Positions 43,083 through 51,258 of a DNA stretch of 52,463 bases are shown here, piece after piece. The stretch's first letter is position 1. Every line of letters starts with the position of its first letter. Under the pieces are notes generated by a model. That model saw only the letters and a program-made list of their open reading frames with translations. It ran no database searches and was not told where the DNA came from. The stretch lies in the NCBI GenBank assembly GCA_905197485.1, contig CAJJYZ010000015.1:1-52463 (forward strand), written 5' to 3'. Source of the DNA: an uncultured Lachnospiraceae bacterium (GTDB taxonomy: Bacteria; Bacillota; Clostridia; Lachnospirales; Lachnospiraceae). Both the position numbers and the translations under genes were made by a program.

Positions 43083-44762
43083 ATGAAAAACACCAAATGT
43101 TACATTTATACCAGAGTTTCTACCTCAATGCAGGTAGATGGATATAGCTTGGATGCGCAGAAAGAAAAGCTGAAAAAGTATGCTGAATTTCAGGATATGG
43201 TAATAGCCGGAGAATATTCAGACGAAGGTAAGTCTGGTAAAAATATAGAGGGACGTCCTCAGTTCATGCAGATGCTAAAAGACATAGAAGTGGGAAAAGA
43301 TAAGGTTGATTTTGTTCTCGTATTTAAGCTGTCACGTTTTGGTCGTAATGCAGCAGATGTATTAAGTTCCCTACAGCGTATGCAGGATTTTGGAGTAAAT
43401 CTAATCTGCGTTGAAGATGGTATTGACAGTTCCAAGGACAGCGGGAAATTGATGATTTCCATATTGTCTGCTGTGGCAGAGATTGAACGTGAAAATATTT
43501 TGGTTCAGACGATGGAAGGACGCAGACAGAAAGCCCGTGAGGGAAAATGGAACGGTGGATTTGCTCCATATGGATATAAACTTGTGGATGGCTATCTGGA
43601 GATTGAGGAAGAAGAAGCAGAAGTTATTCGTATTATTTACGATAAGTTTGTAAATACCACGATGGGAGCGTCAGCTGTTGCAGCATATCTTAATGAACAG
43701 GGCTATGAGAAAAAGAAACGTCAGAATAACACTTTAGATATGTTCTCAGCGCACTTTATCAAGTTGGTTCTGGATAACCCCGTTTATTGTGGTAAGCTTG
43801 CCTATGGACGAAGAAAAAATGAAAAAATAGCTGGTACCAGAAATGAATATCATATTGTAAAACAGGATGAATATCCGGTTTATGATGGTGTACAGGATGA
43901 AATCGTTTCAGAGGAAATATGGCAGTTGGCACAGAAGAAGCGTCAGCAGACAGGCGTGAAATCAGAGAAAATCTATAATTTGGAGCATGAACATATTCTG
44001 TCCGGTATCTTGCGGTGCCCTGTATGCGGAGCACCGATGTACGGCAATGTGAACCGTAAGAAGAAAAAAGATGGGACTTTGTACAAAGATTATTACTACT
44101 ACGCCTGCAAGCATCGTACTACGGTAAATGGTCACAAATGTGGCTATCGCAAACAATGGGGTCAAGAGAAGATAGACTCTGCCGTAGAAGAAGTGATCAG
44201 AAAACTGATAGAAAATCCGAAGTTTGAAAATGCGATTCGAGAGAAGATTGGTTCCAGAATTGATACGGATGAACTTGAAAAAGAGCAGGAACAGCTTCGT
44301 AAAAAACTTCGTCAGCTAAATGGTGCCAAGTCCCGACTTGGTCAGCAAATGGACGCATTGGACATATCCGATAAATATTATGACCGTAAGTATCAGGATA
44401 TGGAAGAACGTCTGTATAAGCTGTACGAAGATATTGATTCGGTTGAAGTACAGATTGAAGAGGTAGAGACCCGAATTGTAAATGTGCGTCAGCAGAAAAT
44501 TTCCGGGGACAACATCTATCAATTTCTTCTGTATTTTGATAAACTATATGATAAGTTCACAGACGCTGAGAAAAAGACATTTCTTAACAGCTTCATTGAA
44601 CAAGTCAACATTTTTGAAGAAGAGCAGCCGGATGGCCGCATTCTGAAGCACATTAAATTCCGTTTTCCTGTCTATTTTAACGGAAAGGAGATACAGGAAT
44701 TGAGTTGGGACAATGAAACAACAGTCGAGTGCGTAGTATTGCTGTCAAAAGTACAGAAGTAA
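43083..44762 (+). CDS. Large serine recombinase (559 aa)
   Basis: Site-specific integrase. The resolvase domain opens YIYTRVSTSMQVDGYSL with catalytic Ser13 and later has KLSRFGRNAADVLS. The recombinase domain (PYGYKLVDGYLEIEEEEAEVIRIIYDKF) and a zinc ribbon (LRCPVCGAPMYG...YACKH...HKCGYRKQ) with a coiled coil follow. The protein ends NETTVECVVLLSKVQK, which resembles the C-terminus of RlmD proteins (HVE-x-V-V-L-L-S). An element inserting in rlmD 3' would donate its left end to rlmD and place the displaced rlmD tail at the recombinase end, which is what is seen. Confidence 0.92.
   Translation: MKNTKCYIYTRVSTSMQVDGYSLDAQKEKLKKYAEFQDMVIAGEYSDEGKSGKNIEGRPQFMQMLKDIEVGKDKVDFVLVFKLSRFGRNAADVLSSLQRMQDFGVNLICVEDGIDSSKDSGKLMISILSAVAEIERENILVQTMEGRRQKAREGKWNGGFAPYGYKLVDGYLEIEEEEAEVIRIIYDKFVNTTMGASAVAAYLNEQGYEKKKRQNNTLDMFSAHFIKLVLDNPVYCGKLAYGRRKNEKIAGTRNEYHIVKQDEYPVYDGVQDEIVSEEIWQLAQKKRQQTGVKSEKIYNLEHEHILSGILRCPVCGAPMYGNVNRKKKKDGTLYKDYYYYACKHRTTVNGHKCGYRKQWGQEKIDSAVEEVIRKLIENPKFENAIREKIGSRIDTDELEKEQEQLRKKLRQLNGAKSRLGQQMDALDISDKYYDRKYQDMEERLYKLYEDIDSVEVQIEEVETRIVNVRQQKISGDNIYQFLLYFDKLYDKFTDAEKKTFLNSFIEQVNIFEEEQPDGRILKHIKFRFPVYFNGKEIQELSWDNETTVECVVLLSKVQK
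44715..44762 (+). other. Candidate right attachment site (attR) inside the recombinase 3' end
   Basis: GTCGAG (44724-44729), then codons for C-V-V-L-L-S-K, parallels the rlmD end at 40400. If correct, the integrated remnant spans about 40.4-44.7 kb. Confidence 0.45.
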
Positions 44763-44867
44763 ATACCGAAAAAAGGCTTGAAAATAAGGCGTTTCCGAAC
44801 AAGTGGCATATTATTTTGATGGCTGCCGAACGGAAGATTTATCAGCTGAATTATGTCGGAATTGATA

Positions 44868-44952
44868 GGTTGAGTTGACAGGTTGAAAATGGGCAAGGTT
44901 GAGTTGATAAGATGATTTTGTAATAGGTCGAGTGGATAAGACGATTATCTTG
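44868..44952 (+). repeat. Three degenerate direct repeats with 29-base period
   Basis: Copies start at 44868 (GGTTGAGTTGACAGG), 44897 (GGTTGAGTTGATAAGATGAT) and 44926 (GGTCGAGTGGATAAGACGAT). They occupy the gap before the DUF4268 gene and may be an operator or element-end binding array. The preceding stretch (44763-44867) holds 35 open codons ending at 44878 (KIYQLNYVGIDRLS) without a convincing start, possibly a gene remnant. Confidence 0.55.
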
Positions 44953-44972
44953 TGACAAGGAGGAACAGCACC

Positions 44973-45899
44973 ATGATAAATTTAGGAAAACTTAAAGAAA
45001 TAAAAGATTTGCGAAAGGTATGGCCGCATGAGGCGTTAGACTTCACTCCTTGGCTTGCGGAAGAGGATAATCTTACCCTGTTGGCAGATGCCGTTGGATT
45101 AGAGATAACCGTTGATGAGACGGAGTCCAGTGTTGGTGACTTCAATGTGGATATCTATGCAACTGAAACCGGAACGGACAGAAAAATTATCATCGAGAAT
45201 CAGCTTGAGGATACGAACCATGACCACCTGGGCAAGTTGATTACATATGCATCTGGGAAATCTGCTGATATTGTGATTTGGGTTGTTAAGAGAGCAAGAG
45301 AAGAACAGCGCTCTGCAATTGAGTGGCTGAATAATCACACCGATGAGAATATTGCTTTCTTCCTGGTAGAAATTAAACTGTATCAAATCGGCAGTTCTGA
45401 TATTGCCGTTAAGTTCGAAGTGGTAGAAAAGCCGAATGACTGGACAAAGGAAATCAAGCGTAACACCAGTAATTCCCCTACGCTGCAAGCGAGATATGAC
45501 TATTGGGTTGCCTTCAATGATTATGCATTCCAAAACCATGCATTTGCAAAGCAGTTCAATAAGAGAAAGGCAAGCACAGACCATTGGATGACTATGAGCG
45601 TGGGCTCCTCCGCTTGTCATATCAGCATCAATCAGATTCGCAAGGATAACCAGATTGTTGTAGAATGGTACATTTCCGATGATAAAGAACTGTTCCATAA
45701 GTTTCATTCCCACAAGACGGAAATTGAAACGGATATGGATATGAAACTTGATTGGAGAGAATTGCCGGACAAGAAAGCCAGCAGAATCCTTATATCCCAT
45801 CCAGCAGATTTTGATAATAAGGATAAGTGGTCTGAACAGTTCGATTGGGCGATGGACGTTGCCTTGAAGATGAAAAATGCCTTCAAGAAATACTTATAA
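44973..45899 (+). CDS. DUF4268-containing, PD-(D/E)XK-like protein (308 aa)
   Basis: The N-terminal half has the nuclease-like core VGDFNVDIYATETGTDRKIIIENQLEDTNHDHLGKLITYA, with Asp and the E-x-Q variant motif. The C-terminal half is DUF4268 (QARYDYWVAFNDYAFQNHAFAKQFNKRKASTDHWM...FDWAMDVALKM). These proteins occur in defence islands and are probably single-gene nucleases or restriction-related; a role here is not proven. AAGGAGG lies 9 bases before the ATG at 44973. Confidence 0.8.
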   Translation: MINLGKLKEIKDLRKVWPHEALDFTPWLAEEDNLTLLADAVGLEITVDETESSVGDFNVDIYATETGTDRKIIIENQLEDTNHDHLGKLITYASGKSADIVIWVVKRAREEQRSAIEWLNNHTDENIAFFLVEIKLYQIGSSDIAVKFEVVEKPNDWTKEIKRNTSNSPTLQARYDYWVAFNDYAFQNHAFAKQFNKRKASTDHWMTMSVGSSACHISINQIRKDNQIVVEWYISDDKELFHKFHSHKTEIETDMDMKLDWRELPDKKASRILISHPADFDNKDKWSEQFDWAMDVALKMKNAFKKYL

Positions 45900-45936
45900 A
45901 CAAGTGAATACTGATAGACTCGAAATCATAAGGGTT

Positions 45937-45977
45937 CCGGGGGTTGGAGGTATTCTTCTGGCTCTCGGATTTTTTTA
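45937..45977 (+). terminator. Terminator after the DUF4268 gene
   Basis: CCGGGGG (45937-45943) pairs with CTCTCGG (45962-45968) including two G-T pairs, followed by a run of seven T. Confidence 0.7.
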
Positions 45978-45995
45978 TTATGGTTCCCACACTCG

Positions 45996-46023
45996 AAACA
46001 TCACCAAACATCAAGAAACATCA
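45996..46023 (+). repeat. Three AAACATCA direct repeats at 10-base period
   Basis: AAACATCA occurs at 45996, 46006 and 46016, on one helical face. It lies upstream of an HTH-gene remnant and resembles a small iteron or regulator/excisionase binding array. Confidence 0.6.
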
Positions 46024-46068
46024 CATAACCCCACGACAAACGCATGAGTAAATAAATTGTGAACACCT

Positions 46069-46188
46069 CTTTTTTCTGATAAACGTACCATCAAAAAGCA
46101 GGACGGTGTGGTTAACAACACTTTCATTAAAATGATGGAGGCTCTTGGGTACGATATTGAATTGACCTATGTGAAACGAGAAGGATAA
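46069..46188 (+). pseudogene. C-terminal remnant of an HTH (Xre-like) regulator
   Basis: An open frame without a start reads SDKRTIKKQDGVVNNTFIKMMEALGYDIELTYVKREG-stop. The FIKMMEALGYDIELTYVKR ending is typical of short phage- or element-type Xre proteins. The DNA-binding 5' part is absent. Confidence 0.5.
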
Positions 46189-46265
46189 GTTCTTATTTGC
46201 GAGATGTTTTCTTTGCAAAATTTACAAGTGTTGTTATAGAGAACAACAGAAAGGAACGAACTTTT

Positions 46266-47276
46266 ATGGAAGAAACAATTTACATCTCTCCAGATGATAT
46301 AGAAGTAATTGATGTTGAAGACTATAGTTATGAAGTAGTTGAGCATTTTTCGGATATGCCGGAAGTGGCGAAACCGTTACTGAAGGGTGCTAAAAAAGCG
46401 TTCAAGAAAATCGAGGAAATGTTATATACTGCCCCCGCCTTTATCGATATGGTAAAAGCAAGCATTCCAGAACAGGCATTCCAAGCTATTTTGACGGATG
46501 AGCAGAAGACACAGATTGCCAACGGTGCCTTAAAACTCATGACGAAAAAAGACGGCACACTCATGGCTAATCTTGTTAACCCAGAAACAAATAAAATTGT
46601 ATCAACGATTTCACTGAAGAGCGTTGACTTGTCTCCGGCATTATCGGAAGCAATGACCAGTTACGCAACACAAATGCAGATGGCTCAAATTGCGGAAGAA
46701 ATCCACACGGTTCAGTTAGCCATCGAAGAAGTAAGACAGGGTCAGGAATTTGATAGACTTGCAATGGCCTATAGTTGTCAGCAAAAGTTGTTACAGGCTA
46801 TGCAGATTAAAAATCCGGAATTAAAGGCAATGGCTCTTTTGAGGATTGCCTCCGATGCGGAAGATAGCCGAAACTTGTTGATGCAAAGTCAAAATGCTAA
46901 TTTGACCTTTATAAAAGAACAGCCAGAATCATTCTGGGGCAAGTTGATATCTGGTGCTAATCCAGAAAAGATAAGTTTGCGAATGAATGAAATCCGTGAA
47001 AGTTTGTCCGCTGTGAATATGGTTTCATTGGCAGAGGCTATGGCATATCAGGAATTGGGTGAAAGTGCAGCCGCACGTCAGAGTCTCCAATACTATGCTG
47101 GATATTTACAGAGTGCATATTTGTCAACGGAAGGCTTAGTACAAAGATTGGATTTGATAGACCCCGCACCAGAGAATTACTGGTCTAAAATGTTGCCCGA
47201 TATTAAGCAAAAAATACAGGCACTCACTTGTGTAGAGAATGTGCCACTGTTAGAAGGAGAAGACGATGGAGAATAA
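46266..47276 (+). CDS. Unrecognised helical protein (336 aa), coupled to a zinc-ribbon microprotein
   Basis: I do not recognise a family. There is no signal peptide or membrane helix. The N-terminus is acidic (EETIYISPDDIEVIDVEDYSYEVVEHF). A middle beta-rich patch (TKKDGTLMANLVNPETNKIVSTISL, about 98-122) precedes long amphipathic helices (130-310) that end in a tetratricopeptide-like pair (SLAEAMAYQELGESAAARQSLQYYAGYLQSAYL). AAAGGAAC lies upstream of the ATG at 46266. The next gene starts 11 bases before its stop, so the two proteins are made together. It sits between a DUF4268 gene and a YhcG gene, in a defence-type neighbourhood. Confidence 0.7.
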   Translation: MEETIYISPDDIEVIDVEDYSYEVVEHFSDMPEVAKPLLKGAKKAFKKIEEMLYTAPAFIDMVKASIPEQAFQAILTDEQKTQIANGALKLMTKKDGTLMANLVNPETNKIVSTISLKSVDLSPALSEAMTSYATQMQMAQIAEEIHTVQLAIEEVRQGQEFDRLAMAYSCQQKLLQAMQIKNPELKAMALLRIASDAEDSRNLLMQSQNANLTFIKEQPESFWGKLISGANPEKISLRMNEIRESLSAVNMVSLAEAMAYQELGESAAARQSLQYYAGYLQSAYLSTEGLVQRLDLIDPAPENYWSKMLPDIKQKIQALTCVENVPLLEGEDDGE

Positions 47277-47460
47277 TGTATGCAAGAAGTGTCAAAAACC
47301 ACTTCCTGAAGGATATAAACATAAGAAGTGTGAATCCTGCAGAAATGCACAGGTACAGGGTGTAAAGAATAGGTTGAAAGCGGCAGTTGGGGTTGCAGGA
47401 GCAGTTGCCAGTTTTGCGGTTGTTATTGTTACAAAAGGAAAGGTAAATCCTAAAAAATAG
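47266..47460 (+). CDS. Zinc-ribbon plus membrane-helix microprotein (64 aa)
   Basis: Residues 6-25 form a CxxC...CxxC zinc ribbon (Cys6, Cys9, Cys22, Cys25). They are followed by a basic linker and a single membrane helix (about 38-56, AAVGVAGAVASFAVVIVTKG) with a basic C-terminus. Its start overlaps the preceding gene by 11 bases. The architecture (soluble zinc finger on a membrane anchor) could make it a membrane tether or effector for the upstream protein. No named family recognised. Confidence 0.72.
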   Translation: MENNVCKKCQKPLPEGYKHKKCESCRNAQVQGVKNRLKAAVGVAGAVASFAVVIVTKGKVNPKK

Positions 47461-47485
47461 TGATTATTTGGAAAGGAATCATGTT

Positions 47486-48496
47486 ATGAGTGATTTAATA
47501 CCCTACGGTGAGCAATTTGAAAAAATTGTAGATATTATTGAGTCAGCCAAAGAACGTGCGTACCGAAAAGTGAATGAGGAATTGATTTTAATGTATCGTG
47601 ATATAGGCGAATACATCAGCAAATAATCCGAAAACGCTGAATACGGTGATGCGTTTGTACAGAAACTTGCGGATTTCTTTGCTGAGAATTATCCTGATCT
47701 GAAAGGATTTAACCGCCGTGGTCTTTATCGAATGAAGCAATTTTATGAACTTTATAAGGACAACGAAAAAGTGTCACCACTGGTGACACAATTGAGTTGG
47801 ACGAACCATCTTAAAATTATGTCTGCGTGTAAGAGCATGGACGAACGCATATTTTATATGAATATGTGCATTAAAGAGCGTCTTTCCAAAAGAGAACTGG
47901 AACGACAGATTGACAGCGGTTACTACGAAAGATATATGCTATCGCAGAAACCATTGACACCTGCCATTGAAGAATCAAGAAGAGCAACTGGAAATGTTTT
48001 CCTTGATAATTATGTGCTTGATTTTCTTGATGTGCCGGAAACAGTTTCTGAGCGTGATTTGCAGAAGTCTATTATACGAAATCTGAAAGATTTTATTCTT
48101 GAAATCGGTAAGGACTTCACTTTTATCGGAGAAGAGTATCGTGTGCAGGTCGGAAAACATGACTATTATATCGATTTGCTGTTTTACCACAGAGGACTTT
48201 CCTGCCTTGTGGCATTTGAATTGAAAATTGGAGAGTTCAAGCCAGAGTATGTTGGCAAGATAAACCTCTATCTGGAGGCACTTGACCGAGAAGTAAAAAA
48301 GGAAAACGAAAATCCGAGCGTTGGCATTATCCTCTGCGCAAGCAAGGACGATGAGGTTGTAGAATTTGCTCTCAGTCGCAGCCTATCCCCGACAATGGTT
48401 TCGGAATACAATCTAAAACTGATTGATAAGAAACTGTTGCAGAGAAAGTTGAAGGAATACATTGAATTAGCAGGAACAGTTTCTGAAGAGGAATAA
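47486..48496 (+). pseudogene. YhcG-family (DUF1016) gene interrupted by an in-frame stop
   Basis: From the ATG at 47486 the frame encodes the DUF1016 N-terminus (LIPYGEQFEKIVDIIESAKERAYRKVNEELILMYRDIGEYISK), then TAA at 47624-47626, then continues in the same frame through SENAEYGDAFVQKLADFFAENYPDLKGFNRRGLYRMKQFYELY to the nuclease core (FIGEEYRVQVGKHDYYIDLLFYHRGLSCLVAFELKIGEFKPEY). Only one base separates AAA or GAA (Lys/Glu) from the TAA. An internal ATG at 47732 could give a 254-residue C-terminal protein with the intact nuclease fold, but no ribosome site precedes it. Confidence 0.8.
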
Positions 48497-48603
48497 AACG
48501 GATATAGGGATAATGAATGGGCAAAAACAGTAATATTGATGGCTGATTCATCAATTACCAAAAGAAGCCAAATGAAGAACAAACGAGGAGGTAATTGACG
48601 AAT

Positions 48604-49329
48604 ATGATGCATATACCTAATAGTTTTTACATCAGGTGTGATAAATGCGGAATTGTAACATTGGTTGAAGCAGATAGCCTTGATTATGAAACTTCCGTGT
48701 ATGATAGACCAATGGGTGAAGAAATTGAGTATAATTTTCGTGGAGAAATATGTTGTGATGAGTGCCATTCGTGGATAGAATTTAGTATCAGAGGTTATGA
48801 GTATCCGGTAGGAGCCTTTAATTTCTCTGATTCAGAGTGTCATGGCGGCTGTTTCATAGATGAACCCATAGTAGAAATGGATTATGAATTTGATTCTGAC
48901 TATTATGACGATGCTTATGCAGAGTATGAGAGAGCAGAGTATTTATTAGAATATAGTAGGGAAAAAATCAAAAGAATGTCTCCAAGAGATTTTGAGTTTT
49001 TTGTTGCTGATATTTTTGAAAAACTCGGTTTTAGTGTGAAAATAACACAAGCAACAAGAGATGGTGGGAAAGATATTATTGCTACAAAAGCAGAGCCCAT
49101 ACCATACACCCTAATTGTTGAGTGCAAACATTGGGGTGAAAATCATAAGGTTGATGTTAGTGTAGTTAGAAGTGTCTATGGTGTTCAGGTGGCTATGCAA
49201 GCAAATCAATCAGTGATTGTAACATCCTCCAGATTTACAAGGGATGCCCGTGAATTTGCTGAAGAACGAGAAAATTTGATGGCACTGTGGGATATAGATG
49301 ATTTACTAAAACTTACAATAAATCAGTAG
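48604..49329 (+). CDS. Mrr-type restriction endonuclease with N-terminal zinc ribbon (241 aa)
   Basis: The N-terminal half has two Cys pairs (FYIRCDKCG and EICCDEC) forming a probable zinc ribbon, then an acidic linker. The C-terminal half is the Mrr_cat PD-(D/E)XK domain: MSPRDFEFFVADIFEKLGFSVKITQATRDGGKDIIATK...LIVECKHWGEN, with catalytic Asp and E-x-K, and VVRSVYGVQVAMQANQSVIVTSSRFT. Mrr enzymes cut methylated or foreign DNA. AGGAGG lies 11-12 bases before the ATG at 48604; a TTG at 48595 is too close. It leads a short run of defence-like genes. Confidence 0.88.
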   Translation: MMHIPNSFYIRCDKCGIVTLVEADSLDYETSVYDRPMGEEIEYNFRGEICCDECHSWIEFSIRGYEYPVGAFNFSDSECHGGCFIDEPIVEMDYEFDSDYYDDAYAEYERAEYLLEYSREKIKRMSPRDFEFFVADIFEKLGFSVKITQATRDGGKDIIATKAEPIPYTLIVECKHWGENHKVDVSVVRSVYGVQVAMQANQSVIVTSSRFTRDAREFAEERENLMALWDIDDLLKLTINQ

Positions 49330-49361
49330 TATCTACTGATGGGCGACGAGGTTTTTAACTT

Positions 49362-49943
49362 ATGGGGAAAATATTTGATTTTAGTGGTATAGAAAATAGC
49401 GAACAAACTATTAGAAAAACATGGAATGAGTTCCGAGAATGTTTGGTAAATGGGTTGTTTTCTTATAATGATATTGCAAAAGCTAAGAAACAGACCTTTT
49501 TGAAGGTATATGATGATTTATTTCACAAACATTCTGGTATTGACCACAAAACAATTTCTATTAAAGATTTGAAAGACAAGCTGATAGGAAGAGGCACTAT
49601 ACTAAAAAATGATGAAGTCCCCGATTATGAGCGTTTCCTACCTAAAGAAGAGTACATAAGAGAAGATAATCGTTTTAGTCCTCCTCATGTGGAATGGCTT
49701 TATTTAGCAATTGGTGATGATAATGATATTCACGAATGTGCACAGGCTGAATGTCGAGTTAAAAAAGGAAATAGATTTGGATTTTGTCATTTTCAATTTG
49801 ATGCCAAATATGATGAGTGTAAATTGGTAGACTTAACCATTGCGGATGATATTTCTTATGCTGAATTGAATGCATCTTTAGAAGAATATGGACAAGCACA
49901 AGTAAAAAAAGGTATTAAAATTGCAAAAATTGCAAATGGTTAA
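49362..49943 (+). CDS. RES-domain-like protein (193 aa)
   Basis: Residues 95-140 read YIREDNRFSPPHVEWLYLAIGDDNDIHECAQAECRVKKGNRFG. The RFSPP...LYLA...E-x-x-x-x-x-E pattern is the core of RES domains, NAD-degrading ADP-ribosyltransferase-fold toxins usually paired with Xre antitoxins. The usual C-terminal Tyr/Gln helix region is short or absent, so it may be truncated or a distant relative. The stop overlaps the next gene's ATG by one base. No Xre partner is adjacent. Confidence 0.5.
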   Translation: MGKIFDFSGIENSEQTIRKTWNEFRECLVNGLFSYNDIAKAKKQTFLKVYDDLFHKHSGIDHKTISIKDLKDKLIGRGTILKNDEVPDYERFLPKEEYIREDNRFSPPHVEWLYLAIGDDNDIHECAQAECRVKKGNRFGFCHFQFDAKYDECKLVDLTIADDISYAELNASLEEYGQAQVKKGIKIAKIANG

Positions 49944-50500
49944 TGATAATTTCAAAGAGGCTTGAAGATGCAGAGTTTATTATGTCGAAAGATGAACTGA
50001 CATATTCTGCTGTTATCGAGGACTTTAAAAATGCAAGTCAGATACATATTTTGACGTATAATATTTCAAAAGACCAAAATGTCTTATTAAAAGCGTTGAA
50101 GGATTGTGAAAAAGATACAGAGATATGTATTGTATCAAATATTCCGGGACGTTGGGAATCCTATTTTGGAAAAACCTATGCAGATAAGACCAAAAGAAAC
50201 ATTTCATTATATAAAAGTAAGTTGTCTCCACAAAAGATTGCGGATAAAGCAGAGGTTTATTTTTGTTTTTTAAATCATGCAAAAATTATTATGACTGATA
50301 ATATTGCGTATGTAGGATCGTCAAACTTTTCTGAAGAAAGTGCAGACAATTTTGAGTCGGGCTTTATAAGCAGAGATGTTGATTTTATTGAATTTCTACA
50401 AGAGGAAGTGTTTTCGTGGATTATTGATAGTTCTAGCGAATATAAGACAGATGAAGAACTTTTGTTTTTAGAAACGGCAATACGAAAGAGTATTGTGTAA
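49943..50500 (+). CDS. Phospholipase-D-like phosphodiesterase/nuclease (185 aa)
   Basis: A single HKD motif, H112-A-K114-x4-D119 (NHAKIIMTDN), followed by IAYVGSSNFSEESADNFESGF, is diagnostic of PLD-superfamily enzymes; one motif per chain implies a dimer. The N-terminal part has QIHILTYNISKDQNVLLKALK, typical of PLD-type defence nucleases. It is coupled to the RES-like gene by a one-base overlap (TAATG). Its stop lies exactly where a minus-strand STAND NTPase gene is cut off, marking an insertion boundary. Confidence 0.78.
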   Translation: MIISKRLEDAEFIMSKDELTYSAVIEDFKNASQIHILTYNISKDQNVLLKALKDCEKDTEICIVSNIPGRWESYFGKTYADKTKRNISLYKSKLSPQKIADKAEVYFCFLNHAKIIMTDNIAYVGSSNFSEESADNFESGFISRDVDFIEFLQEEVFSWIIDSSSEYKTDEELLFLETAIRKSIV

Positions 50501-51173
50501 TGTTTTTTATATTGCTTTGCATAGGATTTTGCCAGTTCGTTTTTTCCGATTCCGGCAATTCCATAAAGAAATACTTTGCTATTATCTTCCAGAAGAGAAT
50601 GTAATTCTGTTGTTACATCTTCTCTCCCTACAAAATGTCGGCATGGTCTTGGGATTTCGCTATCCATAATATAATCCAGTATCATTGGTGAGAGGGAACC
50701 ACCTGCAATTGATTTCTGGTTTTTGGTATCACGTTTAATAAACGGGCGTTCCATACCGAAAGAAATCAGTTTTTCCAAAAGCAGCAGACGAAAATCAACA
50801 GGTTTGTATAGAGGAGCAAGTTCTGCTTTTTTGCTTCAGAAATTGAAGAATCCTGGATAAATAAGGTATAAATATCTTGAAGCGTTCTGCTATGGTCTAC
50901 CATTAACGGAAGAATATTCCGGCGTATGGTTTCCGCCAGTTTTTCCTGATTGCTTGGTTTTGCATAAAAAGAAGATATTTTGGGACTGATTTTCGCCTGA
51001 CCTGTTATCCAGCGGCAAACCAGACTATTATCCAGAGTAAATTCTTTGTTCTCAGGACTGTCTAAAAAATCTTCAAATATTTCGGATAAAAATTCAGGCT
51101 GGATCATCTGATCGCTTTCACTGATTTGGGTTTTTAAATATGTCATTATCGAACTAAAATCACAACGATCCAA
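50501..51173 (-). pseudogene. STAND/NB-ARC NTPase, frameshifted and 3'-truncated
   Basis: The N-terminal ~115 residues (TTG start at 51173, AGAGGA 8 bases upstream) form an unrecognised helical domain. The frame must shift at a six-A run (about 50830) to continue AELAPLYKPVDFRLLLLEKLISFGMERP. The nucleotide-binding start FVGREDVTTELHSLLED and P-loop LYGIAGIGKNELAKSYAKQY follow. Homology ends at KKHYT, where the convergent PLD gene begins. The NTPase core, repeats and any effector are gone. STAND proteins are common antiphage sensors. Confidence 0.75.
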
Positions 51174-51229
51174 TAGGCATTTCCTCTTTTCTATAGGTTA
51201 AATTGAGTGAATAGGTTTTGAATAAGTAT

Positions 51230-51258
51230 ATCATATCACGAACGTACATTCGCTTCAA
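51230..51258 (-). promoter_or_regulatory. STAND gene promoter with an embedded LexA-like box
   Basis: On the minus strand TTGAAG (51253-51258) and TATGAT (51230-51235) are 17 bases apart. The spacer holds CGAACGTACATTCG (51239-51252, plus strand), close to the Firmicute LexA/DinR consensus CGAACRNRYGTTYC. One half-site is exact (GAAC) and the other has one change (ATTC for GTTC). Confidence 0.55.

Noticed and set aside
44763..44867. Possible tRNA or small gene after the recombinase, considered as the attachment site
   Set aside because: No cloverleaf could be formed. The 35-codon open stretch has no start; the rlmD-like tail in the recombinase explains the attachment better.
47615..47635. 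Stop codon in the YhcG gene as programmed read-through
   Set aside because: No recoding signal or structured element was seen after TAA. A point mutation is simpler.
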